From assembly GCF_000247695.1 (NCBI RefSeq), contig NW_004624843.1, forward strand, positions 5,990,602-6,054,601: 64,000 bases of DNA, read 5' to 3'. Shown in pieces: positions 51,745-62,912 of the stretch. Position 1 is the stretch's first letter; each line of letters begins with the position of its first letter. This DNA comes from Heterocephalus glaber. Taxonomy: Eukaryota; Chordata; Mammalia; Rodentia; Bathyergidae. A program made the translations under genes and the position numbers. The notes under the pieces are model-generated. The model worked only from the letters and a program-made list of their open reading frames with translations. It made no database searches and had not been told where the DNA came from.

Positions 51745-51830
51745 TGCCTAAAGCCCAGAACCCCGCCCCGGCCAAAACGCAAAGTGAAGGGACGCGAAGG
51801 AAGTGGGCGCCGCCATGTTGGCTAGTACGG
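51745..51830 (-). other. USP40: USP40 exon 1, untranslated (5' end estimated)
   Basis: Reading leftward, TTTAGGCA is followed by the strong donor gtaagt at 51744. The next acceptor is at 50583, directly before the exon with the main ATG. The upper boundary is only an estimate from the YY1-like element. A short upstream ORF lies inside it. Confidence 0.6.
51748..51816 (-). promoter_or_regulatory. Upstream ORF (22 codons) in USP40 exon 1
   Basis: An ATG inside the YY1-like motif opens 22 codons and ends in TAG three bases before the exon 1 donor. If transcription starts above 51816, scanning ribosomes would meet this ORF before the USP40 ATG. Its start context has A at -3 and G at +4, which is favourable. 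Use of the ORF is inference. Confidence 0.4.
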
Positions 51831-52179
51831 TTTTGGTAAAGCGCTTTCCCGAGCGCAGATTGTATTTCCCAGGTTGCCCCGCGACAGCGCGGGCCCGGCG
51901 CGCAAGGCCTTACGGGCAACGTAGTTCCTTTGGTGGGTGGGCTTCCGGTCTCTCGGGGTTGTTAGCGTTTACGACAATTGCTGTTCACAATCCATGCTAT
52001 CTGGAATTGGTTATTCAAAGGTTGCTTGTCTTTGGCATTGCTGATTTCTGAATCACCTAATCATAGTTTGCCAAGCACCTTAAAGACATTTTCCCAAGTG
52101 TAGCTCCAGTACAAATTCAAGCGTTCCATATTCTCCTGAACCGTTGTACCTTCCTGGATGTTTATTTCATCATCACTAG

Positions 52180-52290
52180 TGTAAAAAGCATGTACAAGAA
52201 TTCACTAAAACAATGTGTTATGTACATGTACCACGTTCCCCAGGATGAATGTAATCATGTACTGCAAACATGTACTAATAAAATAATTAG
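52180..52290 (+). mobile_element. Old L1 3' end fragment
   Basis: GTGTTATGTACATGTACCA and TGTACTAATAAAATAATTAG resemble the end at 4.24-4.31 kb. Confidence 0.35.
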
Positions 52291-53739
52291 AAATAAAAAG
52301 AATGCACTAAAACAAAATCCCCTGAGGGACCCACTGTGCCCCACGCCAATAAATACTATTTTTGAAAAATTATTACATGTAATTAAGTTGGGTGTAATTA
52401 AAAAGTTAAAGGGTTTTCTATGTCTAAAGCAATAAAGCTTTAAAAATACTAAAATGCTCTTTGGTAAACCAAAAGCTTGATTAAAAATGAAGGTTTTGTG
52501 TTTTATCTAGATAATCTCTTGTGTTTTCTGCTTCTAGGCTATTGATTACTTAAAACAATTTTAAAAATTAAGGTTTATTTAAATATTGGCTTGTTATAAA
52601 AACTTTGATTATCAGTTTATAAACAACTACTTTTTTAGGTTATAGCACATCTATCTATCTGTATATGAGACTAAAGAAGGGAATACATATATATGGGACT
52701 AAAGAGGGGTACTCTGAGCTTTGTCTGATATTAAAAAGTTTATAGAATTAAAATTACATAAGTCTAATGGATCTAACGTGGCCAACAAATGCTCTCTTTT
52801 ATACTCTATTTATGGTCATTAACACTGTTTCCTAAATTTCTAGCGGTCTAAAGGTATCCTTTAACTCTTGTCGTTGTTACCCTATGTTAACCTGTTAAAG
52901 CAATATAAAAATTTCCCCCAAAGTAAAAGATAATATATGTAAAAGATTTCTATATAGCTATAAAGCTAAATATTGCTAACTTCTTAGCATATAAAATATA
53001 TTTATATTCCTTAGACATACAAGCCTTCTAAAATACAAAATTTATGTTGACATCATATTGATGGCTTCCAGACTAAAACTGTTTGTAATGATAGGTTTTT
53101 TTTTCCAGGCTGATGTTTATGTGTTCCCTATTGTATTAAATAATTAGATGCCCATAAAACACCATATACTCCAGGAAATGACACTAACAAAGACTAGGCA
53201 ATAGTTACCTATATAATACATCTGTAGGCAAGTTCATTCTATTTAGATAATTTATTTTAAAAACACACCAAGTCTAGATAAAAATTTACTTATATAATTT
53301 AATATTTTATAATTGGATAATGGTAATCTGTTAAGTTATTTCATGCTAAAATACAATTTTCAAAGTGTTAGAGATATAATAAAAGGTCCTGGTACCATAA
53401 CGTCATCATAATTGTTATTTTAAAATGCTGTTTGCTCTGGTTATTTATTTTTCATTTTACTTGAAAATCTTTATAACTATTGCTCTAACCCTTTGCAGGA
53501 ACTGTTATACTAACCTCTTGTTTCTAAGAACAACTTAATCAGTAGGTTAAGATGATAGGTCATAACCTGCAGTACATATAGAAAAAGGACACTGATGCCT
53601 AATGAGTTAGGATAGAGGAAGTAAAATATAGGTAGAAAGGCAACAAAGAAATCATAACTAAAAATATTGTACTTTTTAGAAGACAGCAACTTTGAGACCC
53701 AGTCAAAATTATCCAAAGCAATCCATATCATCATTCCCT
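52291..53739. other. Intergenic AT-rich sequence, nothing recognised
   Basis: Very AT-rich, upstream of USP40. It may be eroded retroelement sequence tied to the LTR at 53.74 kb, but I see no clear match. Confidence 0.45.
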
Positions 53740-54271
53740 TGGTTAAATTTTGGCTCCTTTATTTCCAGACCATCACACCCCAAATTCCTCAGGAATGCTG
53801 AAAATCAATAATTTGCCTTAATTGAGAAAGTAAAGAGCAGGAATATGATCCTAAGATAAAGGAACAGGTTGACAGAATCCAAAGAATGTCTAAATTGGCT
53901 ATTTTTAAAACCTAGGCACATGCCTGCAAAATGGGATAGAGCCCTTGGGGAGGTGGGATGGAATGGACCACTTTTTTCTGGAATTTCCATCCCCTTGAGA
54001 GAAGCATAATTGTTCCCATTTCCAGGGAACAAGGTGCCTCTCTTAATGGCCTGCACTCTATTTCTTTGAGTGTGTACTTTTGACTTTCTGCCTAATAAAA
54101 CCCTTCCTATGCCTCTTGCCGACTAGTTCTCAAAATTCTTCTTCCACAATGGAAGGCAGTGAACTTACAAACCTATTCTGTGGTTATGGTGGATTAGGTT
54201 CCTTTTCTCAGCACTGGGAACTTCTTCTGATCTGGTCTGGTAACATTTTCTCTTGGCAACCCAGCCAGGAG
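53740..54271 (+). repeat. LTR end with leader of an Arg-type ERV
   Basis: LTR-like sequence with AATAAA near 54098 ends about GGTAACA at 54245. TGGCAACCCAGCCAGGAG at 54254-54271 then fits a tRNA-Arg primer site better than the other two copies, with GTAAGT, a possible splice donor, soon after. Left border uncertain. Confidence 0.5.
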
Positions 54272-54389
54272 TTAAATGAGGCATTGGAACTCCAACTTTA
54301 GTAAGTCCAGCCTAAGTCTTTTCATTTTTTTCTTACCTGCCTGTTTCCCTCAACCTCTCGTCCTCTGAAGTGTAGCTTATTTCTTTTCT

Positions 54390-54475
54390 TTTCCTTTTTT
54401 TGGTACCAGGGATCAAACTCAGGACCTTGCACTTGCAAGGCAGGCAGTAGAACCACTGAGCTAAATCCCCAGCCC
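54390..54475 (-). repeat. ID SINE
   Basis: GGTACCAGGGATCAAACTCA; duplication AGTAGCTTATTTCTT. Confidence 0.94.
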
Positions 54476-54479
54476 CAAG

Positions 54480-55459
54480 TAGCTTATTTCTTCTCAGCAG
54501 TAAGAGGTCCCTAGACCTTCCAAGTCCCTAGAAAATGAAAAGTACTTGTGAACAAGAAAGGAAAGTGGAGAGTTGCTACTGATACAATTAGATGGGTTAG
54601 ACCTGAATAATTACGTATACTCAAAGCATGAATCTCCATGCTTAGCAAATGCTCAGTAAATCACAAACTGAGGAGCAATTAGCAACCTAGATAGTCTCCA
54701 GACTATAAATTACAAGATCTTTCAAGCTCCTTGTTATGAAATGGTTTGACACTCTTTCACTAGTGAAGAATAAAATAACAACTATCCCAAGATGGTCTTA
54801 GAACAAGACTTTACAGACATTTTAATTATTTTGCCTAAGAAAGCACAAGAATACTTTGAACAGCAAGATGGTTATACAATTTTTTCTCATTCAGTTTTGA
54901 AAATCTAGAGTACTTGCACATTCTGAAGGATAGTTTCACCACCAGATTAGAACAGTAAGCATAATATAACCAATTTGTTTTTACAAATAAATACACTTAA
55001 AATAACTTTAAATGTATTTTTCACCAGTAAGTTGTCATATATTCTTATATCATGTTCACTTTTGCTTAAGAATTAAAGCAAGTGTATTACTCTAATGGAA
55101 ACATGAGAAATCTCTTGTTCATGCACTATACAGGGCAGATATACATTTTTACCTAATCACCCAATTATCTACAGATAATTTACAATAAGATGGTATTTCA
55201 ATGGAAAATAACTATAGCTATTTTTAGTAGGTAAACAAATTATATTCAAAAGCTTGAAAATATCTGAATTAAACACTTGCCCTAATGTCTCTTAAATCTT
55301 TCTTAGTCAAACAAACTAATCAGTCATCATTTATAAATGAATGAATTATTTGAAAGGCAACAGCTCCCCCTAATAATGGTCAAAGGGAAGGAGAGTGGCA
55401 GAAAGTGACAGCCCTATACTGCTGTGCAATGCTTGTGCCAGTACCTTTAAACAGGTAGT
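54480..55459. other. Intergenic AT-rich sequence, nothing recognised
   Basis: Between two ERV pieces. No open frame of note. Confidence 0.45.
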
Positions 55460-56189
55460 GGTTCTTTTAAACAGGTGGCATTCATTTTTAAACAGGTGGG
55501 AGCTGCCAGGGAGATTAAATCTCCCTGGGAGTGTCTGTGTGCAGTGGCTATTGCTCTAGGACTGGTGGCACTGTGGGGGAGTGGGGGAAGTGTTGCTCCA
55601 GCTACCATTTGGGGCCCAGCCCTGCGTCAGGCATCCAGGCATTCCTGTCTCATGATTTCAAGTGCATCAGGAACCATGGTTTTCTGTGCAACAATCCTGC
55701 CCATTCCCCAAGTGAAATGAGGGCTCTGACTGTGGCTCCCACTGTCTCTCTCTCCAAGGGTCTCTTTCTGGCAGGGTACTTGGCTCTGCCCTTGTGCCAT
55801 TTGGAGGCTCTCGGTCTCCACCCTGTCCTTGGGTATAGGTGCTTCAGGCCTTAAAGAGACTGCCTTCCATGAGGCACTGTGGGGTGCTGTGGGGCACAAT
55901 GGGATGCTCAGGGCTGCCCCCACCCAGGGAGGGCTGTTTTCTAGCCCAGAGAGACATTTGCTGACTCAGCCTGGCTCTGTGCAATTGAGACCCGAACCAA
56001 GCCTGCAGCTATGGGGACCTGGGGCTCTCTTGTGGCTGCTGGTGCGAGCAGGCAGGGACGAGGATCCCCAGCTTCCACTAATTTTTACCACTGTTTAGCT
56101 CCCTGTCTCTCCCTGTCCATCCTAAGACAGAAAGAACATGAAAGGGATTGGAGAAAGAGAAAAAGAAACCTAAACCAGTCCACCAGTCC

Positions 56190-56243
<54 letters not shown>

Positions 56244-56350
56244 GCACAGTTCCCAAAGAGTCTTACCTTGTCATGGCTCCATTTGTTACCTCCTGGCGGG
56301 CTCATCAAATGTGTTATGTGGTGTTGTAGTGAGTAGTTGGTCCTTTCCAG
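55460..56350 (-). repeat. ERV leader and LTR tip, minus strand
   Basis: Homologous to 20.0-20.76 kb. At its 5' end lie the last bases of an LTR (GGACCAACTACTCACTACAA) and a primer site TGATGAGCCCGCCAGGAG at 56290-56307. The rest of the LTR is absent: L1 sequence starts directly at 56350. Confidence 0.65.
56191..56242. repeat. (GT)n(GA)n microsatellite in the ERV leader
   Basis: About 9 GT units followed by about 18 GA-type units. Confidence 0.9.
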
Positions 56351-56476
56351 ACTTTTGAGGAATCTCCACACTAATTTCCACAGTGGTTGCACCAGTCTAC
56401 ACTCCCACCAACAGTGGAGAAGGGTTTCTTTTTCCCCACAACCCCACCAGCATTTGCTGTTGATTGATTTCTGTGT

Positions 56477-56538
56477 TTGTTTTTGTTTTTTAGGTACTGA
56501 GGATCGAACTCACAATCTTGTGTTTACAAGGCAGTGTT
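56477..56538 (-). repeat. ID SINE, 5' truncated, inside L1
   Basis: AGGTACTGAGGATCGAACTC to TTTACAAGGCAG; A-box end missing. Confidence 0.8.
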
Positions 56539-56867
56539 ATTAGTTGATTTCTTGTTGGTAGCCATTCTTTCTGGAGTGAGGTGGAATCTCAGTGTTGTTT
56601 TCATTTGCATCTCTTGAAGGACCAGTGATGCTGAACATTTTTTCATGTTTATTTGATGTTTCTATTTCTTTGTCTGAGAAATGTCTGTTCATTTCAGATG
56701 GCCATTTTTGTATTGGGTCTTTAAATTTGGGAGGTCTGATTTTTAAAAGTTCTTTATATATTTTACATAGTAGACCTTTGTCTGAGGACCAGCTGGTAAA
56801 AATTTTTTCCCACATTATGGGTTGTCTCTTCACTCTGTTGGTGGTTTCTCTTGCTGTGCAGAAGCTT

Positions 56868-56947
56868 TTTTTTTGGTACCAGGGATTGAACTGGGAACCT
56901 TGCACTTTTGAGGCAGAGATAGAAACACTGAGCTAAATCCCCAGCCC
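56868..56947 (-). repeat. ID SINE inside L1
   Basis: GGTACCAGGGATTGAACTGG; duplication CAGAAGCTTTTT. Confidence 0.93.
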
Positions 56948-57786
56948 CCAGAAGCTTTTTAATAAGATGACATCCCAGTTGTGGATACTTTGTGCTAGTT
57001 CCTGTGCTCCTGAGGTTTTGTTCATGAAATTTTTTCCTACACCAATGTCTTCAAGAGTTCTACCTAACCTCTGTTCCAGCTGGTTTAGTGTTTCTGTTTT
57101 AATATTTAGATCTTTGATCCATTTCAATTTTAGTTTAGTGCATGGTGAGAGATACAGGTCTAGTTTTAATCTTTGACAAGGTGAAGCCCAATTTTTCCAG
57201 CACCATTTATTAAAGAGGCTATCTTTCCTCCAGTGAGGGTGTTTGGCCCCTTTGTCAATGGTGAGGTGGCTGAGTGTTCCTGGAGTTGTTTCTGCATCTT
57301 CTAATCTGTTCCACTGATCCTCAGGTCTGTCCTAGTCTCCTTCCTCAGTTTCATTCTTTGTCACCATGGGACATGACCCCAGTATTTTGGTAATGGAACC
57401 ACCATACTAGCCTTGGAGTATCTACTTCTTCACTTATTTTCTGCAAGATAAAGAGTATTCTTTCATTTAAGTTACTTAGGTCTCTTTTGCTGGGCTATTC
57501 ATAAATGAATGTAATCCCCAAGTGGTACACAAGCAATGCCCTTGAGGAAATCAAAGTGAGTAGAGAAGAGAGAAATATAAAAAACAAAAATTTGGTGAGG
57601 CATCACTAGTATGATATTCCTTTTTTGCATGCATAACCTGGTAAAAACTAATCCTGGAGATGTAGATGACTTTAATAGAAAGTCCATCAGCGTGGTAGGG
57701 AGAGATTCAGGAGGTAACACTTACTAGGACATAATTTTCTCCTTAATAAAATTCAGGACAAACAACCTAAGAGTCCATCTGCAGAT

Positions 57787-58290
57787 TGTTAACAGATGGA
57801 GGGTTCCACAGGGCATCTTTCCAGGTTCTTCGTCTCCTGAACATAGAACTGAACAAGACACTCAGAAAAGGCAGAGAAGATGTACATTTAAGATAGAAAA
57901 GAAGTATGTTCCACAGGGTAAGAGTGGGGTGATAGATTCACAGCAGCTCCAGGGATAAGTCTTTTGTACCCAAAATTTCTCGATTGGCTTCTTCACACAA
58001 ATAAGGCATTGGGACAGTTGTCCTATCAAAAACTTACTTGGCTTGGTATCAGAATTAAACTGCCCTATGGAAAGACTCACTTGGTTTCCTGCCAGATGTA
58101 AATGAAGGATTGAAAATAGCATTTTTCTGATTGCCCTGCACATAGCATCAGATTCAAAAGAGGGATTGAAAATATCACTTTCTGTTTGGTTCTGTGTACA
58201 GCACTCAGTTTTAAGTCAATTCTTGGGGTCAGCATCCAGTCCTGAAAAACAAGCAAAATCAAAGGAATGCAAAGTGAAGGCCATGGCCTG
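57787..58290 (-). repeat. Diverged LTR of the same ERV family
   Basis: On the minus strand AATGCTATTTTCAATCCTTC, CACTCTTACCCTGTGG and GAACCTGGAAAGATG match LTR positions of the 19.4 kb element in order. Borders are approximate. Confidence 0.45.
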
Positions 58291-58482
58291 AGAATGAGAA
58301 AGGGAAAAGGAATACAGGAAGTTGGGACCACTGATGGCAATAGTTTGTTACTTAGTGACTTTAGTTAAAAAGAACCACTTGGCTTCATGTGTAGGACAAA
58401 AATGAAAACACAAAGACAAATTAGGCGCCCACTCCTGGCATCTCGACAAAAGATGATGGCAGTTTGGGGTTAAGTGGTGTCA

Positions 58483-59088
58483 TGTTGTTCCAGAAAATCA
58501 CAGAAAGAAATGCACGGAGACACAGAATTTGGGTAAAATAATAAAAATTTTACTCGCAAGCAGGCGGGACCACCAGAAACTGGTCTGGTCAGTGTCCACA
58601 TGCCGCGTTCTTTGTTAGTCACCTTTTATACTTTTGTTAGTCATTATCTCATCCCTAGCGGTCTTTGTTAAATAAATAAAGTTCCAAGTTCTGTTTAATG
58701 GTTAAACACAGGTGGTTTCTGTCACTGATTACAGTCCTAAACACATGACAGTTACGGCACATATATCACAAGTTTGTTCAGGGATTTCCACTTTGTTCTT
58801 CAGAGGTAAGATGTTATCTATAGTGGAGCTACAGATCAAAGGAGCTATAAACCTTCACTTTAAACAACAAAAGCAAGGGGCTAAGGCAAGCTTTTAAAGG
58901 GATACACTGCCTATTTTGCTTCCACAACTACTTTAATAGCTAATCTGCTAACTTTACTTTATTTTATTTATTTATTTATTTTTGGTACCGGGGATCAAAC
59001 TCGGGTCCTTGCGCTTGCACAGCAGGCGGCAAAACCAATGAGCTAAATCCCTGGCCCAATAACCTTACTTTAAAACTTTTCTCTATCA
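58483..59088 (-). repeat. LTR, family L2 copy 2 (with an ID insertion)
   Basis: Minus-strand start TGATAGAGAAAAG and end GGAACAACA; TATAAAA-type box at about 58625-58635 and a CTCCGTGCATTTCTTT end like class-II LTRs. An ID SINE at 58961 interrupts it. Confidence 0.65.
58961..59058 (-). repeat. ID SINE inside the L2 LTR
   Basis: (TTTA)n tract, GGTACCGGGGATCAAACTCG; duplication TAAC(T/C)TTACTTTA. Confidence 0.92.
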
Positions 59089-59091
59089 TTG

Positions 59092-59989
59092 TGAGGTAGA
59101 GAGAGGGGCAGATTTGAGATCTCTTTTGTAGAAAAGGCAGGACTTGCAGTTGGGCTGAGACATGGCTTTGTAATATGTCAGCTAAGCTAGGCTAAATTTT
59201 GTTTCCCAGCATTCCCTTCCCTGGATATTTCCAGTTAGGGTGGATCACAGAGATATTTGGCCTAAAATTGGGAGGGGGGGGGTGAAAGCAAAGAGGAGTC
59301 TGTTTGGTTTTCCTTACAGGTAGTAGTTTAGGACAGTAGGCTTTGTAGCTCATGCAAGTTGTTGCCTTTCTGCTGCCTTGCCTCATGGCCATGAAGAAGC
59401 AGTTGGACCTGCAATTCCTCCACCTTTCCCTGGCTCCTCCTTCAGCTTCTTCCATACATGGCACAGGTATGTGATTACCTTTGTGAGGAAAGGCCCCGCT
59501 TCTTTCTCAGGACACCTACATTGACAAGTAGCAGGCAGCAAGAACACCCCATGGTTCCATTTCCTTCTTGAGGGTCTCACCTTGTCCTTGCTCTTCCCCA
59601 CCTATCAGCCTCCCTGAAGACATAACATGTGGCCCTTCCAAGTCTGTGGGCAGAGATTGTTCAAGCAGCTCTCAAATCTTTCCCCATATAGATTTGGAGT
59701 GGCTCTGCTTCTCTGACAGAATCCTAACTGAAAGGAATTGGAGTCTTGGGCTGTGGGAAAGTGGTACCTTGTACACTTTTTGACTTCAATTATCAGGAGG
59801 GAGAAAGGGTAGGAGGGAGGGGATGACTTGGGCCACAGCCTGGCCTGTATTGGAATTTTTGCAAGTAGAGTAGGGTAAACACTTGAGGATTGGCTAGTTT
59901 GAATAATTTCAAACTATCTCTAAAAATTGGCTACCCTGGGGAAGGGCACCCCTCCCCAGCCAGAAAGGTTTTTTAAGAAGTGGAAATAT
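59092..59989. other. Intergenic sequence, probably an old unnamed repeat
   Basis: GC-richer than its surroundings (59.2-59.8 kb) with opposing short ORFs. The texture suggests an old LTR or DNA transposon, but I cannot name it. Confidence 0.35.
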
Positions 59990-60489
59990 TACAATAAACA
60001 GAAAATTAAAAAATATAAACAATATAGGAAGTATGCTTTCTTTTCTCATGAATAAATACCCAGGAATGGAATAGGGAGTTCTATGGTAGTTGTATGTTTG
60101 CTTTTTAAAGGAAATTGGCAAATAATATCTCCAAGTAGCAGTATGCTCACACAGTACCACTGGCAGCATCTGAGTACCTAACTCTTCTGTGCGCTCACTG
60201 ACACTTGGTATGGTCAACCTTTTACACTTTTGCCATTTTAATGGGTGTGTAAGTTAAACTGCAGGTTTAATTTTAATCAGAAATGATGTTGAATGCCTTT
60301 TCCTGTGCCTTTTGGCCATCTACATACTTTCCTTGCAAAAATCTTTGCCCACTAAAAAATGTTTCTTCCTCATGATTGAGTTTTAAAAGTTTTAAAAATA
60401 TATTTTGAATAAAAGTCTTTTATCAGATATATGCTTTGCAAATATTTTTCTTCCAATCTGTGGATTATTTTTTTTAATAAACTTTTTTT

Positions 60490-60630
60490 GTTTAGTTTTT
60501 TTTGTTTGTTTAGTTTTTTGAGATAGGGTCTTCACTATGTAGCCCAGGCTGGCCTTGACCTTTCTGCAGTCCTTCTGCTTCAGCTGCTCGAGCCCTGGGA
60601 TAACAGGCATGTGCCACCACACTCAGCTTT
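60490..60630 (-). repeat. B1-type SINE
   Basis: TTTTTTGAGATAGGGTCTTC, GTGCCACCACACTCAGC. Confidence 0.87.
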
Positions 60631-60724
60631 AATAAACCTTTTAAAGAATAGATTTGTATTTACAGAAAGGTAGCAAGAAACTAGTACAGAGATTTCCAAA
60701 ATACCCTGGATCCAGTTTCCCTTT

Positions 60725-60872
60725 TCTTTTTTTTGAGACAGGGTTTTGCTTTGGAGTTCAGACTGGTCCCGAACTCACTATGTAGCCCACGGTGGCCTTG
60801 AACTTGCTTCGATCCTCCTGCCTCAGCCTCTGGAGTGCTGGGATTACAGGTGTGCACCACCACGCCTGGCCA
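60725..60872 (-). repeat. B1-type SINE
   Basis: TTTTTTGAGACAGGGTTTTG, GTGCACCACCACGCCTGGC. Confidence 0.9.
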
Positions 60873-61119
60873 GTTTCCCATATGTTTAAGATTATGTTAC
60901 TATACCACACTTATCACAACACACGATCAAATATTGATGCATTGTGATGAACTAAAGTCTATATTTTATTCACATTTAATTGGTTTTTACCTAATGTCCT
61001 TTTTCTTTCAGAAGATGCCATTCAGAATACCACATTGCATTTGGTCATATTGATCCCTTAAGCACCTCTAAACTAAACTGTGACCGTTTATCAGAATTTC
61101 CTTGTTTTTGAAGACTGTG

Positions 61120-61144
61120 GTATGTATGTATGTATATATGTATG

Positions 61145-61178
<34 letters not shown>

Positions 61179-61188
61179 TGTATGTATT
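61120..61188. repeat. (GTAT)n microsatellite
   Basis: About 16 tetranucleotide units next to the tail end of a reverse ID SINE, so it probably grew from that tail. Confidence 0.93.
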
Positions 61189-61275
61189 TGTGCCGGGGAT
61201 CGAACTCGGGTCCTTGCGCTTAATTTTGCGCTTGCGAAGCAGGTGGCGGAACCACTAAGCTAAATCCCTGGCCCT
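61189..61275 (-). repeat. ID SINE with internal duplication
   Basis: GTGCCGGGGATCGAACTCGG; GCGCTT occurs twice around AATTTT; duplication GACTGTGGTA. Confidence 0.9.
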
Positions 61276-61678
61276 GACTGTGGTAGTTTTGAGGAGTACT
61301 GGCCAAGTATTTTGTGGAATGTCCCTTGCTTTGGGTTTGTTTAAAACATTTTTTTTTAAACCATGGTTAGGCTTCGGTTACAGTTTTTTTCTGGATGTAT
61401 TTTCTTGCTTATAGATATCTGATTGCTGAACAAATTATCTTTTTCTCCACCGAATTGTCTTTGCACTTTTGAAGAAGAGATGGAAGAAGAGGAAGAACAT
61501 TGTTCATTATGTACGCATCTATTTCTGGACTTTCTACTCTCTTCCACTGATCTATTTGTGAATTATTTGATTATCATAGTGTATGGTGAGGCCCGAGTCA
61601 AGCTAGCCTCTGTACCTCCATTTTTAGTAAAATCTCCATTTATGCATGGCACTGACCTCTGCCTGAACCCCCAGGTAG

Positions 61679-61996
61679 TGTGTCAAGATAAGAGCTGTTG
61701 TCAAGATAAGTGTTCTGAGAAAAACTGCAAAATGTACCGTTCCCGTAGCGGTCGTTTTGCTTCTGTAACTGCGCTTGCCGCCCCCGCCCTCGCCCTCACC
61801 GCTTACCGGGCTAACTGATTGGCCACTGGAGCTCGAGAGAGAGCCAACTTCCTGCTTATGAAACTGCTTAAAAACTGCAGCTGAAAGACGTCCGGGGTCC
61901 TTCTCTGGGGCTGCGTCCTTGAGATTGGACCCTGGACGGCGAAATAAAAGCTTGGCATTCAATCTTTTGACTCGCTGTCCATTTGTTGGGACAACA
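61679..61996 (+). repeat. Solo LTR, third family
   Basis: TG...CA ends (TGTGTCAAGATAAG and GGGACAACA), a TTAAAAAC box, and AATAAAAGCTTGGC as poly-A signal. The unit TGTCAAGATAAG occurs twice near the start. It sits in an ancient L1. Confidence 0.6.
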
Positions 61997-62440
61997 GTAT
62001 CAGTCCGTGCTTACTAGAGAAACAGATTTAAAATAAGATATACAAATATTATTTTAAAGATTTACAAGGTAGGCTTACAATGACTGCCTGCAGAGTCGGT
62101 TGTGTAAGAGTGCAAAATGGCCGCCTGCACCACTGAAGACCCTTAGGATCCAATTCAACGTCAAAGGGCCCCAGGTGAGTCCGTTTCTGGAGGCCGCAAA
62201 ATCTGCATTGAAAGCTGGAAGACGAGCTCCTTCGAAGCAGCAGTTTGGAGTCTTCTTTCTTTGTTTCTCTTATTTCATTCAGGTGCCATGCCTGTTTGTT
62301 GGTGCCACTCATACGCAGGATGGGTCTTCTGTCTTCAGTAAATCTCTTCAGCCATGCCCAGAACTATGCTAATCCAATTTGTTTGGGCCTTTCTAACTCA
62401 AATTGACACAATCAGTTAACTATCACACATAGCTTTGCAT
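61997..62440 (-). repeat. MaLR-like repeat, reverse orientation
   Basis: Reverse complement contains TTAGCATAGTTCTGGGCATG and GAGTGGCACCAACAAACAGG, matching the copy at 9.05-9.18 kb. Both ends are poorly defined. Confidence 0.45.
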
Positions 62441-62826
62441 TAAGTCTTGAAATAGGTAGTATTAGTTAACTCTTTTATTTTTTCTAAGTTGTTTTGGCTG
62501 TTCTAGATCTTTTTACATATCCACATGAATTTTAGCATCAGTTTGCCAGTTTCTAGAAAAAAGTCTGCTGGGATTTTGATTGAGACTATAATTTATAGAT
62601 CAGTTTGGGAGAACTGACATTTTTAACAATTTTGGGCTTTCTAATTCATGACTAATAGTTATATCTATTTTTGTCTTCTATAATATTTCTCATCAATGTC
62701 TTGCAATTTTCAATTGCAAGACTTTTTTCAATTTTTTCTGTGATTATTGTATTTTTTGATGCTACTGGAATGATTTTTTTTTCTATTATCCAATGATTCA
62801 TTGTAAATATACAGAAATTAGGTGGG

Positions 62827-62912
62827 GTTTTTTTTTTTTTTTTTTTTAGTGTTGACGATTGACTCTAGGGTCTTGTGCACTCTACCATTGAGCTACACTC
62901 CTATACCCATAA
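62827..62912 (-). repeat. Old ID-like SINE
   Basis: T-tract, GTGTTGACGATTGACTCTAG, CTACCATTGAGCTACACTCC. Confidence 0.7.

Larger units (their letters stand above)
51460..51960. promoter_or_regulatory. CpG-island promoter of USP40
   Basis: This is the only long GC- and CpG-rich stretch in an otherwise AT-rich window, and it lies just upstream of the first coding exon. Readable motifs include an ETS-like GGAAGT at 51797-51805, a YY1-like site (AACATGGCGGC on the minus strand) at 51809-51821, a ZNF143-like TTCCCAGGTTGCCCC near 51865-51880, and an ETS-like CTTCCGGT at 51942-51949. There is no obvious TATA box. This is the make-up of a housekeeping promoter. The start site is not visible; the YY1 position suggests it lies just above 51820. 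Confidence 0.8.
56350..57325 (-). mobile_element. L1 ORF2 fragment, both ends lost
   Basis: Reverse complement reads typical L1 ORF2 (GGAGTGTAGACTGGTGCAAC, GGAACAGATTAGAAGATGC). It lacks 3' UTR and tail and abuts an ERV LTR tip at 56350. Two ID SINEs interrupt it. Confidence 0.8.

Noticed and set aside
51803..52051. Plus-strand ORF of 82 codons across the CpG island
   Set aside because: Chance openness in GC-rich promoter DNA. No splice donor or known protein.
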